DNA of 64,000 bases. It comes from Acidobacteriaceae bacterium (GTDB lineage: Bacteria; Acidobacteriota; Terriglobia; Terriglobales; Acidobacteriaceae). The notes beneath the pieces are model-generated. The model was not told the DNA's origin and did no database searches. It was given only the letters and a program-made list of their open reading frames with translations. The position numbers and the translations under genes are program-made. The stretch covers positions 186,001 through 250,000 of the forward strand of contig JAPWKG010000027.1 of assembly GCA_028283625.1 (NCBI GenBank), given 5' to 3'. Position 1 is the stretch's first letter, and the number at the start of each line of letters is the position of its first letter. Below are positions 46,461 through 54,960 of the stretch, one piece after another.

Positions 46461-47075
46461 ATGACTCAGACGTTTCAAAAAGGCCTACTAATCTATGCCA
46501 GCGTGGTCAGCACGACGCTTCTTGCCGTAGTCCTCATGGGCGCAAAGTCCGAGCCGAAGCACTTCGATGAGATTAGCGTCCATCGTTTGAACGTGACCGA
46601 GTCAGACGGCACGCTCCGTATGGTGATTTCCAATAAAGAACGGCTTCCCCCAGTAATCATTAAGGGCAAAGAACGCCCTGAGATGGGAGAGGCGCGACCG
46701 CAGGCAGGTCTGATCTTCTACAACGATGAGGGCAGCGAGAACGGCGGCCTGATATTTAGCGGTCACAAAAACGACAAAGGACAAGTCATGGACTCCGGCG
46801 CAAGCCTTTCGTTTGACCGGTACGGCGCAGGTCAAACCATCCAGCTTGCTGGAGTCGATGACAGCGAGAACCACTTTGCTGGACTCCAGGTCAACGACGT
46901 TGGAGGGCAGAGAGTCTGGGCTGGCAGAGACAGCAAGGGGGTCGCCAGCATCTCCTTGGCGGCTGCAGACGGTAAAGAGCGCGTCCGCCTTCAGGTCTCG
47001 GCTGAAGGAAAAGCCAGCATCCTCTTCCTTGACGACAAGGGCAAAGTGCTGCAGACCTTGGCTCCCGAAAAGTGA
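46461..47075 (+). CDS. Membrane-anchored protein of unknown function
   Basis: A 204-residue protein with one N-terminal helix (LLIYASVVSTTLLAVVLMGA) and an exposed domain of beta repeats: EISVHRLNVTESDGTLRMVI, AGLIFYNDEGSENGGLIFSG, and a final KERVRLQVSAEGKASILFLD. The alternating short strands suggest a beta-solenoid or sandwich. No family assigned. ATG 46461 follows GAGGTG. It is flanked by palindromes at 46374-46418 and 47093-47137. Confidence 0.75.
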   Translation: MTQTFQKGLLIYASVVSTTLLAVVLMGAKSEPKHFDEISVHRLNVTESDGTLRMVISNKERLPPVIIKGKERPEMGEARPQAGLIFYNDEGSENGGLIFSGHKNDKGQVMDSGASLSFDRYGAGQTIQLAGVDDSENHFAGLQVNDVGGQRVWAGRDSKGVASISLAAADGKERVRLQVSAEGKASILFLDDKGKVLQTLAPEK

Positions 47076-47092
47076 ACGGTAAACTCCTGCGA

Positions 47093-47137
47093 AGTCGGCT
47101 TGTCATCAGCGATCCTCAATGACGACAAGGGCGTTTC
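47093..47137 (+). repeat. Cassette-border palindrome 3
   Basis: Starts AGTCGGCTTGTCATCAGCGA, 20 bases identical to the copy at 46374, and ends GACGACAAGGGCGTTT. It begins 17 bases after the stop of the preceding gene. Confidence 0.75.
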
Positions 47138-47254
47138 TCGGTACTGACAGAAGAATGAAGCAGCGTCATGCGCTGCTGAAATGAAAGCGCGGTGCTCGGG
47201 CATAGGAGCGCATGTCCTTTGTGACTGAGCACCGCGCATCAAGTACAAGCAGAG

Positions 47255-48115
47255 TTACTGCTTAGCTAATTTCGCAAAGAACTCTTCCGGTGTTTGGGTT
47301 GCAGGCATCGCTTCAGTGCCGGGCTGACCAAACGTAATCCATCCGTTGCTGATCGAGTCCATCATTTGCTCGTATGGGCCTGTGGAACCAGGGGGCAAAC
47401 CAAAGTGCTGTAAGGTCTCTGCCCAAGCCTGTCTGGGGATAGCTTGCGCATCAACGGTGCGGTTAAGCACCTTACTGATAGCCGCTGCCATCTGCTTCGC
47501 CGTCGTCAAAGAGCCCAGTTCAATGACCTTCTTTCCCGTCCATCCGTCCAGCAGAAGTTCCGCTACCAGATTCCCAATGTCGATTGAACCGATGGAGGGA
47601 AACGGGAGGTCGACAGGCTGAAAGCTGAAGTATTTGCCGGTCTGCTGTGCGGTTTGAAGAGCACGCGCGTAGTTCTCATAGAACGAACCAGCCCGTACGA
47701 AGGCGGTGGGAAACGGCAGGTTGCTGAAGGCTCGCTCCATCAGGGAAGTCGAGGTAATATTCCCGAGCTTTTCGGTCTTCTCTGAACCCATGGACGAAAG
47801 CGCCACGAGGCGGGGTACTGGCGTTTTTGCGAGAGCCGCAGTGTAGCTGCCGAGCGATGCCTTGGCGTCGCTAAAGTCAGGTGGTGGGGTCAATGTGGGT
47901 TGCATGAGGAGGAACGCTCCCTCAACGCCTTCCAGTGCATGGGCGAGCAGCTCGGCATCATTCAGGTCGCCTTGCCGAATCTCCACGCCCTGATCTGCAA
48001 AAGCCTTTGCCTTCTCCGGGGTGCGCAAGACTGTGCGCACCTGTTTGCCCCTGGCGAGGAGTTGCCGTGCCGCAGCTCCGCCCACGTGTCCTGTAAGACC
48101 AGCGATAAAAAACAT
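47255..48115 (-). CDS. NmrA-like NAD(P)-binding protein
   Basis: A 286-residue atypical SDR from ATG 48115 (GGAG 8 bases ahead). The dinucleotide motif is MFFIAGLTGHVGGAAARQLL. Continued by VRTVLRTPEKAKAFADQGVE and a GDLNDAELLAHALEGVEGAF strand. No YxxxK pair is present, as in NmrA-type redox sensors and quinone reductases such as QorB. Reversed relative to the flanking palindromes at 47093 and 48265. Confidence 0.88.
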   Translation of the reverse strand: MFFIAGLTGHVGGAAARQLLARGKQVRTVLRTPEKAKAFADQGVEIRQGDLNDAELLAHALEGVEGAFLLMQPTLTPPPDFSDAKASLGSYTAALAKTPVPRLVALSSMGSEKTEKLGNITSTSLMERAFSNLPFPTAFVRAGSFYENYARALQTAQQTGKYFSFQPVDLPFPSIGSIDIGNLVAELLLDGWTGKKVIELGSLTTAKQMAAAISKVLNRTVDAQAIPRQAWAETLQHFGLPPGSTGPYEQMMDSISNGWITFGQPGTEAMPATQTPEEFFAKLAKQ

Positions 48116-48264
48116 GTGTCCGCTCCATAAGAGTGATGAAATTCGCTCTCGGCGTAGAGCGGACGGCCAGCTGTCTCCAGTTAGCCGCTTTTTCGCGTCC
48201 ACGGTTTCGATGCACGACGAGGCGGGACGTCGCGAGGAAATTTTTAGTACAGGGTTCGTTCTCA

Positions 48265-48324
48265 CAAGTTGGCTTAGAGGAGGTGCAGAAAGCAGGATGT
48301 AGTCCTTCTGCTAACGGCGTTTAT
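48265..48324 (+). repeat. Cassette-border palindrome 4
   Basis: Begins ACAAGTTGGCTTAGAGGAGG, has an AGCAGGATG core, and ends CCTTCTGCTAACGGCGTTTAT. It belongs to the same subtype as the copies at 44536 and 50531. Confidence 0.75.
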
Positions 48325-48396
48325 CGTTACCTATCCGGGCCAAGGTCACAGAAACGTGACTTCGCACCGAGAATCGATGCGTTGCTATGATTTCTC

Positions 48397-49470
48397 ATGC
48401 GTTTTCCAATGACTTCTTTGGTCCTGACTGCGGTACTCTCCGGCGCCGGTGTGGCACAGACATCTATTCCATTTGAGGTTTATACGCTTCACGCCAAGGA
48501 GGAACGGAGGAATGGCTTCGGCCTGAGCGAACAGATCATGCTGCCAAGCAGTGTCGTTCTGCTTGACCATCAGCAAAGCCTGTTAATTCTTGTCCCTCAA
48601 GCAGATGGGGAAGGGGTACTTAAACGCTTGCGTGGATGGGACACGAAGACTCCAACGGAAGCTACGTTGGAAATCACCGGAGAGAAAAGTCAGGGAGCGC
48701 AGGTTGCAATTGACACTGATCTCAACGTGAGCAGGGATGGCCGGTACATCCTGGTGCGTATCAATTATCGGAGTGGAGCCATCGGAGCGACCAAGCGCAA
48801 TCGAAGCGCGGTTATTACGCTGATTGATTTAAAGAGCTTTACCCCAATATCTCGGCAGACTACGACCAATCCCTTGCTCGCAGATAGTGTCTGGGCCTTC
48901 GATGACAATGATGACCTCATCACGACAGGTCTGGACAGACGGCTCACCGAGGTTGGACCTTCTTCCCGCACCGTCACCGACCACTACTCAGCAGCTGCGC
49001 TCGAGCTGCCAACGCTGCTTGCACAAGATCTGTGTGAGTATGACTCTGTGACTAAGCTGCAAGCTGGCACAACGGGATGGACAAAACCCGCAATCGCGAA
49101 GGTAAGCGTTGGCTGTGCTGTTCTTTTAAGTCGAGCACATGTCACCTCCGTCGAGGTTTTACCTGGTCCGCACACCACTGAACCCTTGAACTTCGCTCTT
49201 GGCTGCCGAGAGCTTGACGTCGATGAGAAGCTACATCTGGCACTGGACGATTGCAGAGAAGGAAAGAGTCACGCGGACGGCATGATCGTCACAACTTCCG
49301 CGCATACAGCGAACGTGATCTCGACGACAACGAAGCAGAGCTTGCTCACTATTCCCCTCTCGCATGATTGGAGTAGCGTCACGGGGCTTTTGGCTACAGT
49401 GGCTTCAGGAAACTACGTGGTTCTTGTCAAAAAGGGTATTCACATCGAGGTCTACCGCTTGCCAAGTTAG
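48397..49470 (+). CDS. Secreted protein of unknown function, propeller-like repeats
   Basis: A 357-residue exported protein (signal MTSLVLTAVLSGAGVAQ). The body has repeating strand patterns such as LNVSRDGRYILVRINYRSG, SAVITLIDLKSFTPISRQTT and NYVVLVKKGIHIEVYRL, which resemble blades of a beta-propeller. Four cysteines in the second half may form disulfides. No family recognised. Followed 44 bases later by a palindrome at 49514. Confidence 0.7.
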   Translation: MRFPMTSLVLTAVLSGAGVAQTSIPFEVYTLHAKEERRNGFGLSEQIMLPSSVVLLDHQQSLLILVPQADGEGVLKRLRGWDTKTPTEATLEITGEKSQGAQVAIDTDLNVSRDGRYILVRINYRSGAIGATKRNRSAVITLIDLKSFTPISRQTTTNPLLADSVWAFDDNDDLITTGLDRRLTEVGPSSRTVTDHYSAAALELPTLLAQDLCEYDSVTKLQAGTTGWTKPAIAKVSVGCAVLLSRAHVTSVEVLPGPHTTEPLNFALGCRELDVDEKLHLALDDCREGKSHADGMIVTTSAHTANVISTTTKQSLLTIPLSHDWSSVTGLLATVASGNYVVLVKKGIHIEVYRLPS

Positions 49471-49513
49471 CGGATCCTACGGAATCCGGAGCGTTCGATT
49501 TTGTAAGTCCTCA

Positions 49514-49561
49514 TATGTCGGCTTGTCATCAGCGATCTTAAAGGACGACAACGGCGTTTAT
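49514..49561 (+). repeat. Cassette-border palindrome 5
   Basis: Reads ATGTCGGCTTGTCATCAGCG, then GGACGACAACGGCGTTTAT. Preceded by AAGTCCTCAT, a lead-in also seen before the copy at 50531 and (inverted) after the one at 44536. Confidence 0.75.
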
Positions 49562-49606
49562 CGGGAGCAATCATAACCAACGGCACTATCCATTTAGACT
49601 CGACAG

Positions 49607-50518
49607 ATGAAAAAGCTTTGCTTGCTGCTTCTCCTCGTTGGCGCGTCACTAACAGCCTCAGCGATAGCTCAGGGAGTATCAGCTGCAACGGTACCAACGA
49701 CAGATGGGTTGGCTTGTAGCCGCTTCGACTGGTTTGCTGATGCGAACACGGCCAAAGCAGGCATTCGAGTGCCCATCACCATCGCTGGCAAGCAGTATTC
49801 GTACCAACTCGACACAGGTGCAGACGTCGTCATCGCCTACGGTTCCGGCGAACGATCAGGCTGGGTGAAGAAGGCAGATTTCACGCTCGCCAAGCAAATT
49901 GAATTTGCCGGTGCAACGCTTCCCAGTATTCCTATCTTCCGTATGGAGAACGTCTCCGCTACCGATGTACAGGGAACAGTGGGCCTCGACCTGCTTGTCG
50001 GTCGCACCTTTGTCATCGACTTTCCTAAGAAGCGAGTGTGTTTACTGAATCGGGCGGATATGCCGGACGCCCTGAGCCGAGCCGCTGAGTGGGTGCCAGC
50101 CGAGATTCGCAATGGCAAGCTGTTCATCGACGATGTCCAGCTCAACGGCAGTAAGATCGATGTGATTTATGACACCGGTACGAGCCCGGACCAGATAGCT
50201 ACGGACTTTTCGCTGTGGGGGAAGGCTACGGGTATGCAGCTGAATTCCCCAGGCGTAACGCACAAAGTCGCCCAAACCTGGGGCGAAAATGTGGAATACC
50301 TCACGGCCCCGACGACTGGCTCTCTGGAAATCGGCAAGCAAGTCTATGCGCACGCTTTGTTGACCTCTGCACCCTCCCGTCCGACTTCGTTCCACGACAA
50401 CATCTTTGGTGCATCGGGAGCATTGGGCAACGCCCTCTTCTTCGACTCCATCGTCATTCTTGATTTGGGCTCTCATCCCTACTTTGGTGTTGTCACTCCT
50501 GTGAAGGCTAAGAATTAG
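49607..50518 (+). CDS. Secreted two-lobed aspartic protease-like protein
   Basis: A 303-residue exported protein (signal LCLLLLLVGASLTASAIA). Two catalytic-type motifs are present: YQLDTGADVVIAYG (Asp69) and VIYDTGTSPDQIATD (Asp189), each followed by a hydrophobic-hydrophobic-Gly flap partner (VQGTVGLDLLVG and ASGALGNALFFD). This bilobal layout is that of pepsin-like enzymes, which are rare in bacteria; the local sequence looks like two fused retropepsin-like domains. A periplasmic or extracellular peptidase is inferred. Confidence 0.8.
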   Translation: MKKLCLLLLLVGASLTASAIAQGVSAATVPTTDGLACSRFDWFADANTAKAGIRVPITIAGKQYSYQLDTGADVVIAYGSGERSGWVKKADFTLAKQIEFAGATLPSIPIFRMENVSATDVQGTVGLDLLVGRTFVIDFPKKRVCLLNRADMPDALSRAAEWVPAEIRNGKLFIDDVQLNGSKIDVIYDTGTSPDQIATDFSLWGKATGMQLNSPGVTHKVAQTWGENVEYLTAPTTGSLEIGKQVYAHALLTSAPSRPTSFHDNIFGASGALGNALFFDSIVILDLGSHPYFGVVTPVKAKN

Positions 50519-50530
50519 CCACAGTAGTCC

Positions 50531-50583
50531 TCATAAGCCGGCTTAGCGGAAGGGTTGAACGCAGGATGCAGGACTTCCGCGAA
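50531..50583 (+). repeat. Cassette-border palindrome 6
   Basis: TCATAAGCCGGCTTAGCGGA with arms GCGGAAG/CTTCCGC and core ACGCAGGATGC; the distal GGCGTTTAT end is degraded. Begins 12 bases after the stop of the aspartic protease gene. Confidence 0.75.
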
Positions 50584-50904
50584 GAGCGTAGCGTAGTCCG
50601 CCTGAAGTTTGGCGTGATTGGTATGGCGCGATCTCGCCGCGCTGATTATCTTGAGAAAAAGATAGGGCTGAGTACGTCTCTGGTTATGAAGCCCTGATGC
50701 AATGTTTGCCGCTCGTCCATGGACGAAGAGGAACGAGAGGGATCGGACAGGCCGGCGGGAGCTGCTTTGCTGGCAGGGCGAAGGGTGTGCTTGCCGGAAA
50801 GCGGATTCTGCGGCATCACTCAAGGCTTGATCGAACAGTGTGGATGCAAGTGGTTGCTGCTTCTATTCTCATCCATAGAAGCATGGCTTTCTGAGGGAGA
50901 TGGC
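50584..50904. other. Non-coding stretch before the molybdenum hydroxylase operon
   Basis: About 320 bases with no credible gene. It should contain the promoter of the operon starting at 50905, but I could not fix -35/-10 boxes with confidence. Confidence 0.4.
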
Positions 50905-51564
50905 ATGTCAAAACAAGGCGAAGAAGAGTTCAAGGCAATGACGTCGCTTGAGAAGCTGAGCCGACGTTCCTTTTTGTCGCGCGCGGGAGCGATGAGTATC
51001 GCAAGTGCCACGGCAGCGATTGCTTCGCCGGCGAATGCGGCTACGGAAAAAACAGCTAAGCCGGAGCCAACGGGTGTGGCTGGCGTGATGCCGGGGATGA
51101 TTCCCGTCACGTTAAAGGTGAATGGAGAGGAGCATCGCGTGCGGATCGACTCGCGCGCGACGGTGCTCGACACGCTGCGCGAGACGTTGCAGCTTACGGG
51201 AACAAAAAAAGGATGCGACCACGGACAGTGCGGGGCGTGCACGATTCATGTGGATGGTCAGCGAGCCAATAGCTGTCTGTTGTTTGCAGCCATGCAGCAA
51301 GGCAAAGAGATCACCACGATTGAGGGAATCGGAACGCCGGAGAAGATGCATCCGATGCAGGCGGCGTTTGTCGCGCACGACAGCTACCAGTGCGGCTATT
51401 GCACGAGCGGGCAGATTATGTCCGCGACAGCAATGCTTCATGAGCCGTGGGGTGCTGAGGATAACGATGTACAGGAAGCTCTGAGCGGAAACATCTGCCG
51501 CTGCGGCGCCTATCCGAATATTGTGGCTGCCGTGCAGGCATGCCGCCGTAACGGTGTTCTTTAG
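50905..51564 (+). CDS. Xanthine dehydrogenase-family 2Fe-2S subunit, Tat-exported (PaoA/YagT-like)
   Basis: A 219-residue subunit from ATG 50905, GAGGGAGA just upstream. The twin-arginine signal is LSRRSFLSRAGAMSIASATA. The plant-type 2Fe-2S site is GCDHGQCGACTIHVDG and the second cluster is in QCGYCTSGQIM with GNICRCGAYPNI. It passes electrons from the Mo subunit to the FAD subunit. Together with the next two genes it forms a periplasmic aldehyde-oxidoreductase-type complex as in E. coli PaoABC; only this subunit carries the Tat signal, so the others are exported with it. Confidence 0.93.
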   Translation: MSKQGEEEFKAMTSLEKLSRRSFLSRAGAMSIASATAAIASPANAATEKTAKPEPTGVAGVMPGMIPVTLKVNGEEHRVRIDSRATVLDTLRETLQLTGTKKGCDHGQCGACTIHVDGQRANSCLLFAAMQQGKEITTIEGIGTPEKMHPMQAAFVAHDSYQCGYCTSGQIMSATAMLHEPWGAEDNDVQEALSGNICRCGAYPNIVAAVQACRRNGVL

Positions 51565-51573
51565 GAGAACCTG

Positions 51574-52578
51574 ATGCAGCCTTTTGAGTGGAGCACTGCT
51601 ACTTCGATCTCCGATGCCGTGAAGTCGCAAGCCGGTGCGGCGACGGCACAGCAGGGAGCGTCGGTTCGCTACATTGCGGGCGGGACAAACCTGGTTGACT
51701 ACATGAAGCTGAATGCGGAAACGCCGCGCAAGCTGGTGGATATCAACGGTCTTGAGCTGAACGGCATAGAACGTCTTCCGGATGGCACGATGCGGATTGG
51801 GGCACTGGCGCGCAACAGCGCGGTGGCGCACGATGAGAGTGTGCGCGCGGCCTATCCGGTGTTGTCGCAGGCGATTCTTTCCGGAGCTTCGACGCAGTTG
51901 CGCAATATGGCAACCACGGCGGGGAATCTGCTGCAGAAGACTCGCTGCGTTTACTATCGCGATCCGTCGACGGCCTGCAATAAGCGTGAGCCTGGCAGCG
52001 GCTGCTCGGCGATCGAGGGACATAACCGGATGCTCGCCATTCTGGGAACCAGTGCCCACTGTATTGCCACGAATCCTTCCGATCAAAACGTTGCGTTGAT
52101 GGCGCTTGAGGCGACGGTTCACGTGACCGGAGTGAAGGGGCCGCGTTCGGTGCCGATCTCCGCGTTCTACCTGTTGCCGGGCAGCACACCGCAGCAGGAA
52201 ACGGTGCTGGTGCCGGGCGATCTGGTGACACACATTACGATTCCGGCTCTGCCGGAGGGCGCGCGGAGCGGGTATCTCAAGCTGCGTGATCGTGCGTCGT
52301 ATGAGTTTGCTCTGTCTTCCGCTGCGGTGGTGTTGAAGGTGGAGAACGGAAGGGTCGCGTTTGTTCGGATCGCTCTGGGCGGTGTGGGGACGATTCCATG
52401 GCGCACGCCGGAGGCCGAAGAGGCGCTACGGGGCAAAGCTCCGACGGCGGAGCACTTTCGGGCAGCCGCGGAGGTTGCGTTGCGCGCAGCGAAACCGCAG
52501 TCACAAAACGCGTTCAAGGTGGAGCTGGCGAAGCGTTGCCTGACACATGCCTTGATGCAGGCAAGCCAGCAGGCCTGA
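51574..52578 (+). CDS. FAD-binding subunit of molybdenum hydroxylase (PaoB/YagS-like)
   Basis: A 334-residue protein of the CO-dehydrogenase medium-chain type. The FAD loop is VRYIAGGTNLVDYMKLNAE and LRNMATTAGNLLQKTRCVYY. An extra Cys-rich segment (RCVYYRDPSTACNKREPGSG, then CSAIEGHNR) matches the insertion that holds a 4Fe-4S cluster in PaoB. It starts 9 bases after the 2Fe-2S gene. It returns electrons from the complex to an unknown periplasmic acceptor. Confidence 0.92.
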   Translation: MQPFEWSTATSISDAVKSQAGAATAQQGASVRYIAGGTNLVDYMKLNAETPRKLVDINGLELNGIERLPDGTMRIGALARNSAVAHDESVRAAYPVLSQAILSGASTQLRNMATTAGNLLQKTRCVYYRDPSTACNKREPGSGCSAIEGHNRMLAILGTSAHCIATNPSDQNVALMALEATVHVTGVKGPRSVPISAFYLLPGSTPQQETVLVPGDLVTHITIPALPEGARSGYLKLRDRASYEFALSSAAVVLKVENGRVAFVRIALGGVGTIPWRTPEAEEALRGKAPTAEHFRAAAEVALRAAKPQSQNAFKVELAKRCLTHALMQASQQA

Positions 52579-52583
52579 GGGTG

Positions 52584-54863
52584 ATGAAGATGGCACAGGA
52601 AACACAAACGAATCCGAAGCCCATGTTCGAGAGCAAGGTGATCGGGGTTTCGACGCCGCGTATCGACGGTCCGTTCAAAACAACCGGGACCGCGAAGTAC
52701 ACCTCCGACCATAACTTTCCGGATCTGGTGTATGCGTGGCCTGTTACGGCGACGATCAGCAGCGGCTCCGTAACGGGGGTGGATACTTCCCAGGCCAGAA
52801 AGATGCCCGGCGTGGTTGCGGTCTACACGCACGAAGATATCGGGCCGTTGTATCGCACGCCGCCAGCTGCCGGGTTCTCGATGATTCAGGACGAACGGCG
52901 CCCGCCGCTGGAAGATGCTGAGGTGCGTTACTACGGCCAGTACGTTGGTGTCGCGGTGGCGAAGACAGTGGAGCAGGCGCGCGCAGCTGCGGAAGCGGTT
53001 CGGGTTTCCTACAAACAGACGCCACTGAACATCAATGGAACGTTGCTGGGAACTCCTTTGAGTACGCCGTCGATGCGACGGGGCTCCCATCGCGGAGATG
53101 CCGCGGCTTCGTTTGAGGCATCAGCCGTGCAGCATGACGCGGTGTACAAGACGCCGTCAGCAACGCACAATCCGATTGAGCTGCATGCCACGGTTGCGGT
53201 GTATGACGACGGCCGATTCACGCTGTATGAGACGTCGCAGGCCATTGTGAACCACAGGGATACTTTGGCGGCGGTGCTTGGCGTTTCGCCAGAGAATGTT
53301 CAGGTCATTACACGGTTTCTGGGATCGGGCTTCGGAGGCAAGTTGTGGCCGTGGCCGCACTCGGCTTTGGCTGCGGCCTGTGCCAGGAACCTGAATCAAC
53401 CGGTGAAGCTGGTGGTGAGCCGGTCCATGATGTTTCAAAGCGTGGGTCACCGGCCGGCGATTGATCAACAGGTGAAGCTGGGAGCGGAAACCAACGGCAA
53501 GCTGACTACGATCGTTCACAACTATGTGAACCACACCTCGATGGCCGACGATTATTCGGAAGGGTGCGGTGAGGCTACGGCGCTGTTGTACTCCTGCCCG
53601 AACGTTGACATTACGAGCGGCATGGCGCGGCGCAATGTGGGGACGCCGACATCGATGCGCGGGCCGGGAGCGGTTCCGGGACTGTACGCGGTTGAGAGCG
53701 CGATGGATGAGCTGGCGGTCAAGCTGGAGATGGATCCGGTGGCGCTGCGGCTGCTCAATGAACCGGAGAAGGATGAGAGCAGCGGCAAACCGTTTTCTTC
53801 GCGACACCTTGCAGAATGCCTGAAGGTGGGCGCGGAGAAATTTGGATGGAGCCAAAGGAATCCTGCGGTCGGCTCGATGAAGAACGCAGAAGGGATGACC
53901 GTTGGCTGGGGAGTGGCTGCGTGCTCCTGGGGAGCGATGCGGATTGAAGCGAAGGCGATGGTGGAGCTGCTCGTGGATGGAACGGCGCGCGTTACCTGCG
54001 CCACGCAGGATATTGGCGGAGGAACCTACACCACCTTTGCGCAGCTTGTTTCGCATGAAACAGGGATTCCGCTGCAAAAGGTAGCGGTCGTTCTCGGGGA
54101 TACTCGCTTGCCGGATGGGCCGATCAGCGGCGGGTCGTGGACAACGGCGACGATCACTCCGGCGGTTCTGAGCGCGGCGCAGAATGCGGTGAAGGCGCTT
54201 GTGCAGGTTGCTCTGCGGGCACAGCATTCGCCGTTTGCGGGCAAGAGCGAAGACGATCTGGAGCTGGTGGAAGGAGTGGTCCGGCTGAAGGCCGACACCA
54301 GTGTGGCTCTTTCTCAGGAAGAGGTTCTTCGCTTGGCGAACATCAAGGCGGTCAGTGGCAATGCGGAGTCGCGCGGCACGCTGGGGGCGCATAACGACTA
54401 CTCGTTTCACAGCTTCGGGGCGCAGTTTGTGGAAGTGACCTGGCAGCCGGAGATTGCACGGCTGCGGGTGAGCCGCGTGGTTACGGTGATTGATGCGGGA
54501 AGGATGCTGAATCCTCGGACAGCGCAAAATCAGATTGAAGGCGCTGTGGTGATGGGCATCGGCATGGCGATGTTTGAGAGCACGGAGTATGACGAGCGGA
54601 CGGGAGCCCCGATCAATGCGAGTCTGGCCGATTATGTGATGCCGGTAAATGCGGATTGTCCGAAGATTGACGTTACGTTTCTCGATTACCCGGACTACCA
54701 CCTGAACGCCCTGGGTGCGAGGGGCGTGGGGGAGATTGGCATGGCGGGCGTGGCTGCTGCCGTAACGGGTGCGGTGTATCACGCCACGGGCGTGCGCGTG
54801 CGTTCTCTGCCGGTGCGGATCGAAGACCTGTTGGTGCCTGCGCACGGGCACGAGGTCGCCTGA
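52584..54863 (+). CDS. Molybdopterin-binding large subunit of aldehyde oxidoreductase type (PaoC/YagR-like)
   Basis: A 759-residue catalytic subunit (ATG 52584 or, two codons later, ATG 52590). The substrate domain opens with RIDGPFKTTGTAKYTSDHN. Cofactor loops GSGFGGKLWPWP and TPTSMRGPGAVPGLYA are present, and the C-terminal ARGVGEIGMAGVAAAV has the catalytic Glu that activates the Mo-bound water. Third gene of a compact operon. Aldehydes or N-heterocycles are the expected substrates; which one cannot be read. Confidence 0.93.
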   Translation: MKMAQETQTNPKPMFESKVIGVSTPRIDGPFKTTGTAKYTSDHNFPDLVYAWPVTATISSGSVTGVDTSQARKMPGVVAVYTHEDIGPLYRTPPAAGFSMIQDERRPPLEDAEVRYYGQYVGVAVAKTVEQARAAAEAVRVSYKQTPLNINGTLLGTPLSTPSMRRGSHRGDAAASFEASAVQHDAVYKTPSATHNPIELHATVAVYDDGRFTLYETSQAIVNHRDTLAAVLGVSPENVQVITRFLGSGFGGKLWPWPHSALAAACARNLNQPVKLVVSRSMMFQSVGHRPAIDQQVKLGAETNGKLTTIVHNYVNHTSMADDYSEGCGEATALLYSCPNVDITSGMARRNVGTPTSMRGPGAVPGLYAVESAMDELAVKLEMDPVALRLLNEPEKDESSGKPFSSRHLAECLKVGAEKFGWSQRNPAVGSMKNAEGMTVGWGVAACSWGAMRIEAKAMVELLVDGTARVTCATQDIGGGTYTTFAQLVSHETGIPLQKVAVVLGDTRLPDGPISGGSWTTATITPAVLSAAQNAVKALVQVALRAQHSPFAGKSEDDLELVEGVVRLKADTSVALSQEEVLRLANIKAVSGNAESRGTLGAHNDYSFHSFGAQFVEVTWQPEIARLRVSRVVTVIDAGRMLNPRTAQNQIEGAVVMGIGMAMFESTEYDERTGAPINASLADYVMPVNADCPKIDVTFLDYPDYHLNALGARGVGEIGMAGVAAAVTGAVYHATGVRVRSLPVRIEDLLVPAHGHEVA

Positions 54864-54865
54864 GG

Positions 54866-54906
54866 CGTTTCTCCCCACCGAGCGGAAGGCCGGGTGGGGA
54901 GAAACG
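54866..54906. terminator. Bidirectional terminator
   Basis: CGTTTCTCCCCACC (54866-54879) pairs perfectly with GGTGGGGAGAAACG (54893-54906). Lies between the convergent Mo-hydroxylase operon and the oleate hydratase gene. Confidence 0.8.
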
Positions 54907-54960
54907 TTGCTCGCGTAAGAGTAGAGAGCAGCGTGTGACACGGAACGAGCGCAGCCGGCG

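Noticed and set aside
44536-50583. Calling the palindrome array a canonical integron
   Set aside because: The conserved 3' end reads GTTTAT/C, not GTTRRRY, and there is no integron integrase or attI in the window; only the general layout agrees.
43972-50720. tRNA-Pro as integration site of the cassette-like region
   Set aside because: No duplicated tRNA-Pro 3' end was found near 50.5-50.9 kb. A short resemblance of 50588-50602 to the tRNA 5' part is only about 13 bases and at the wrong tRNA end.
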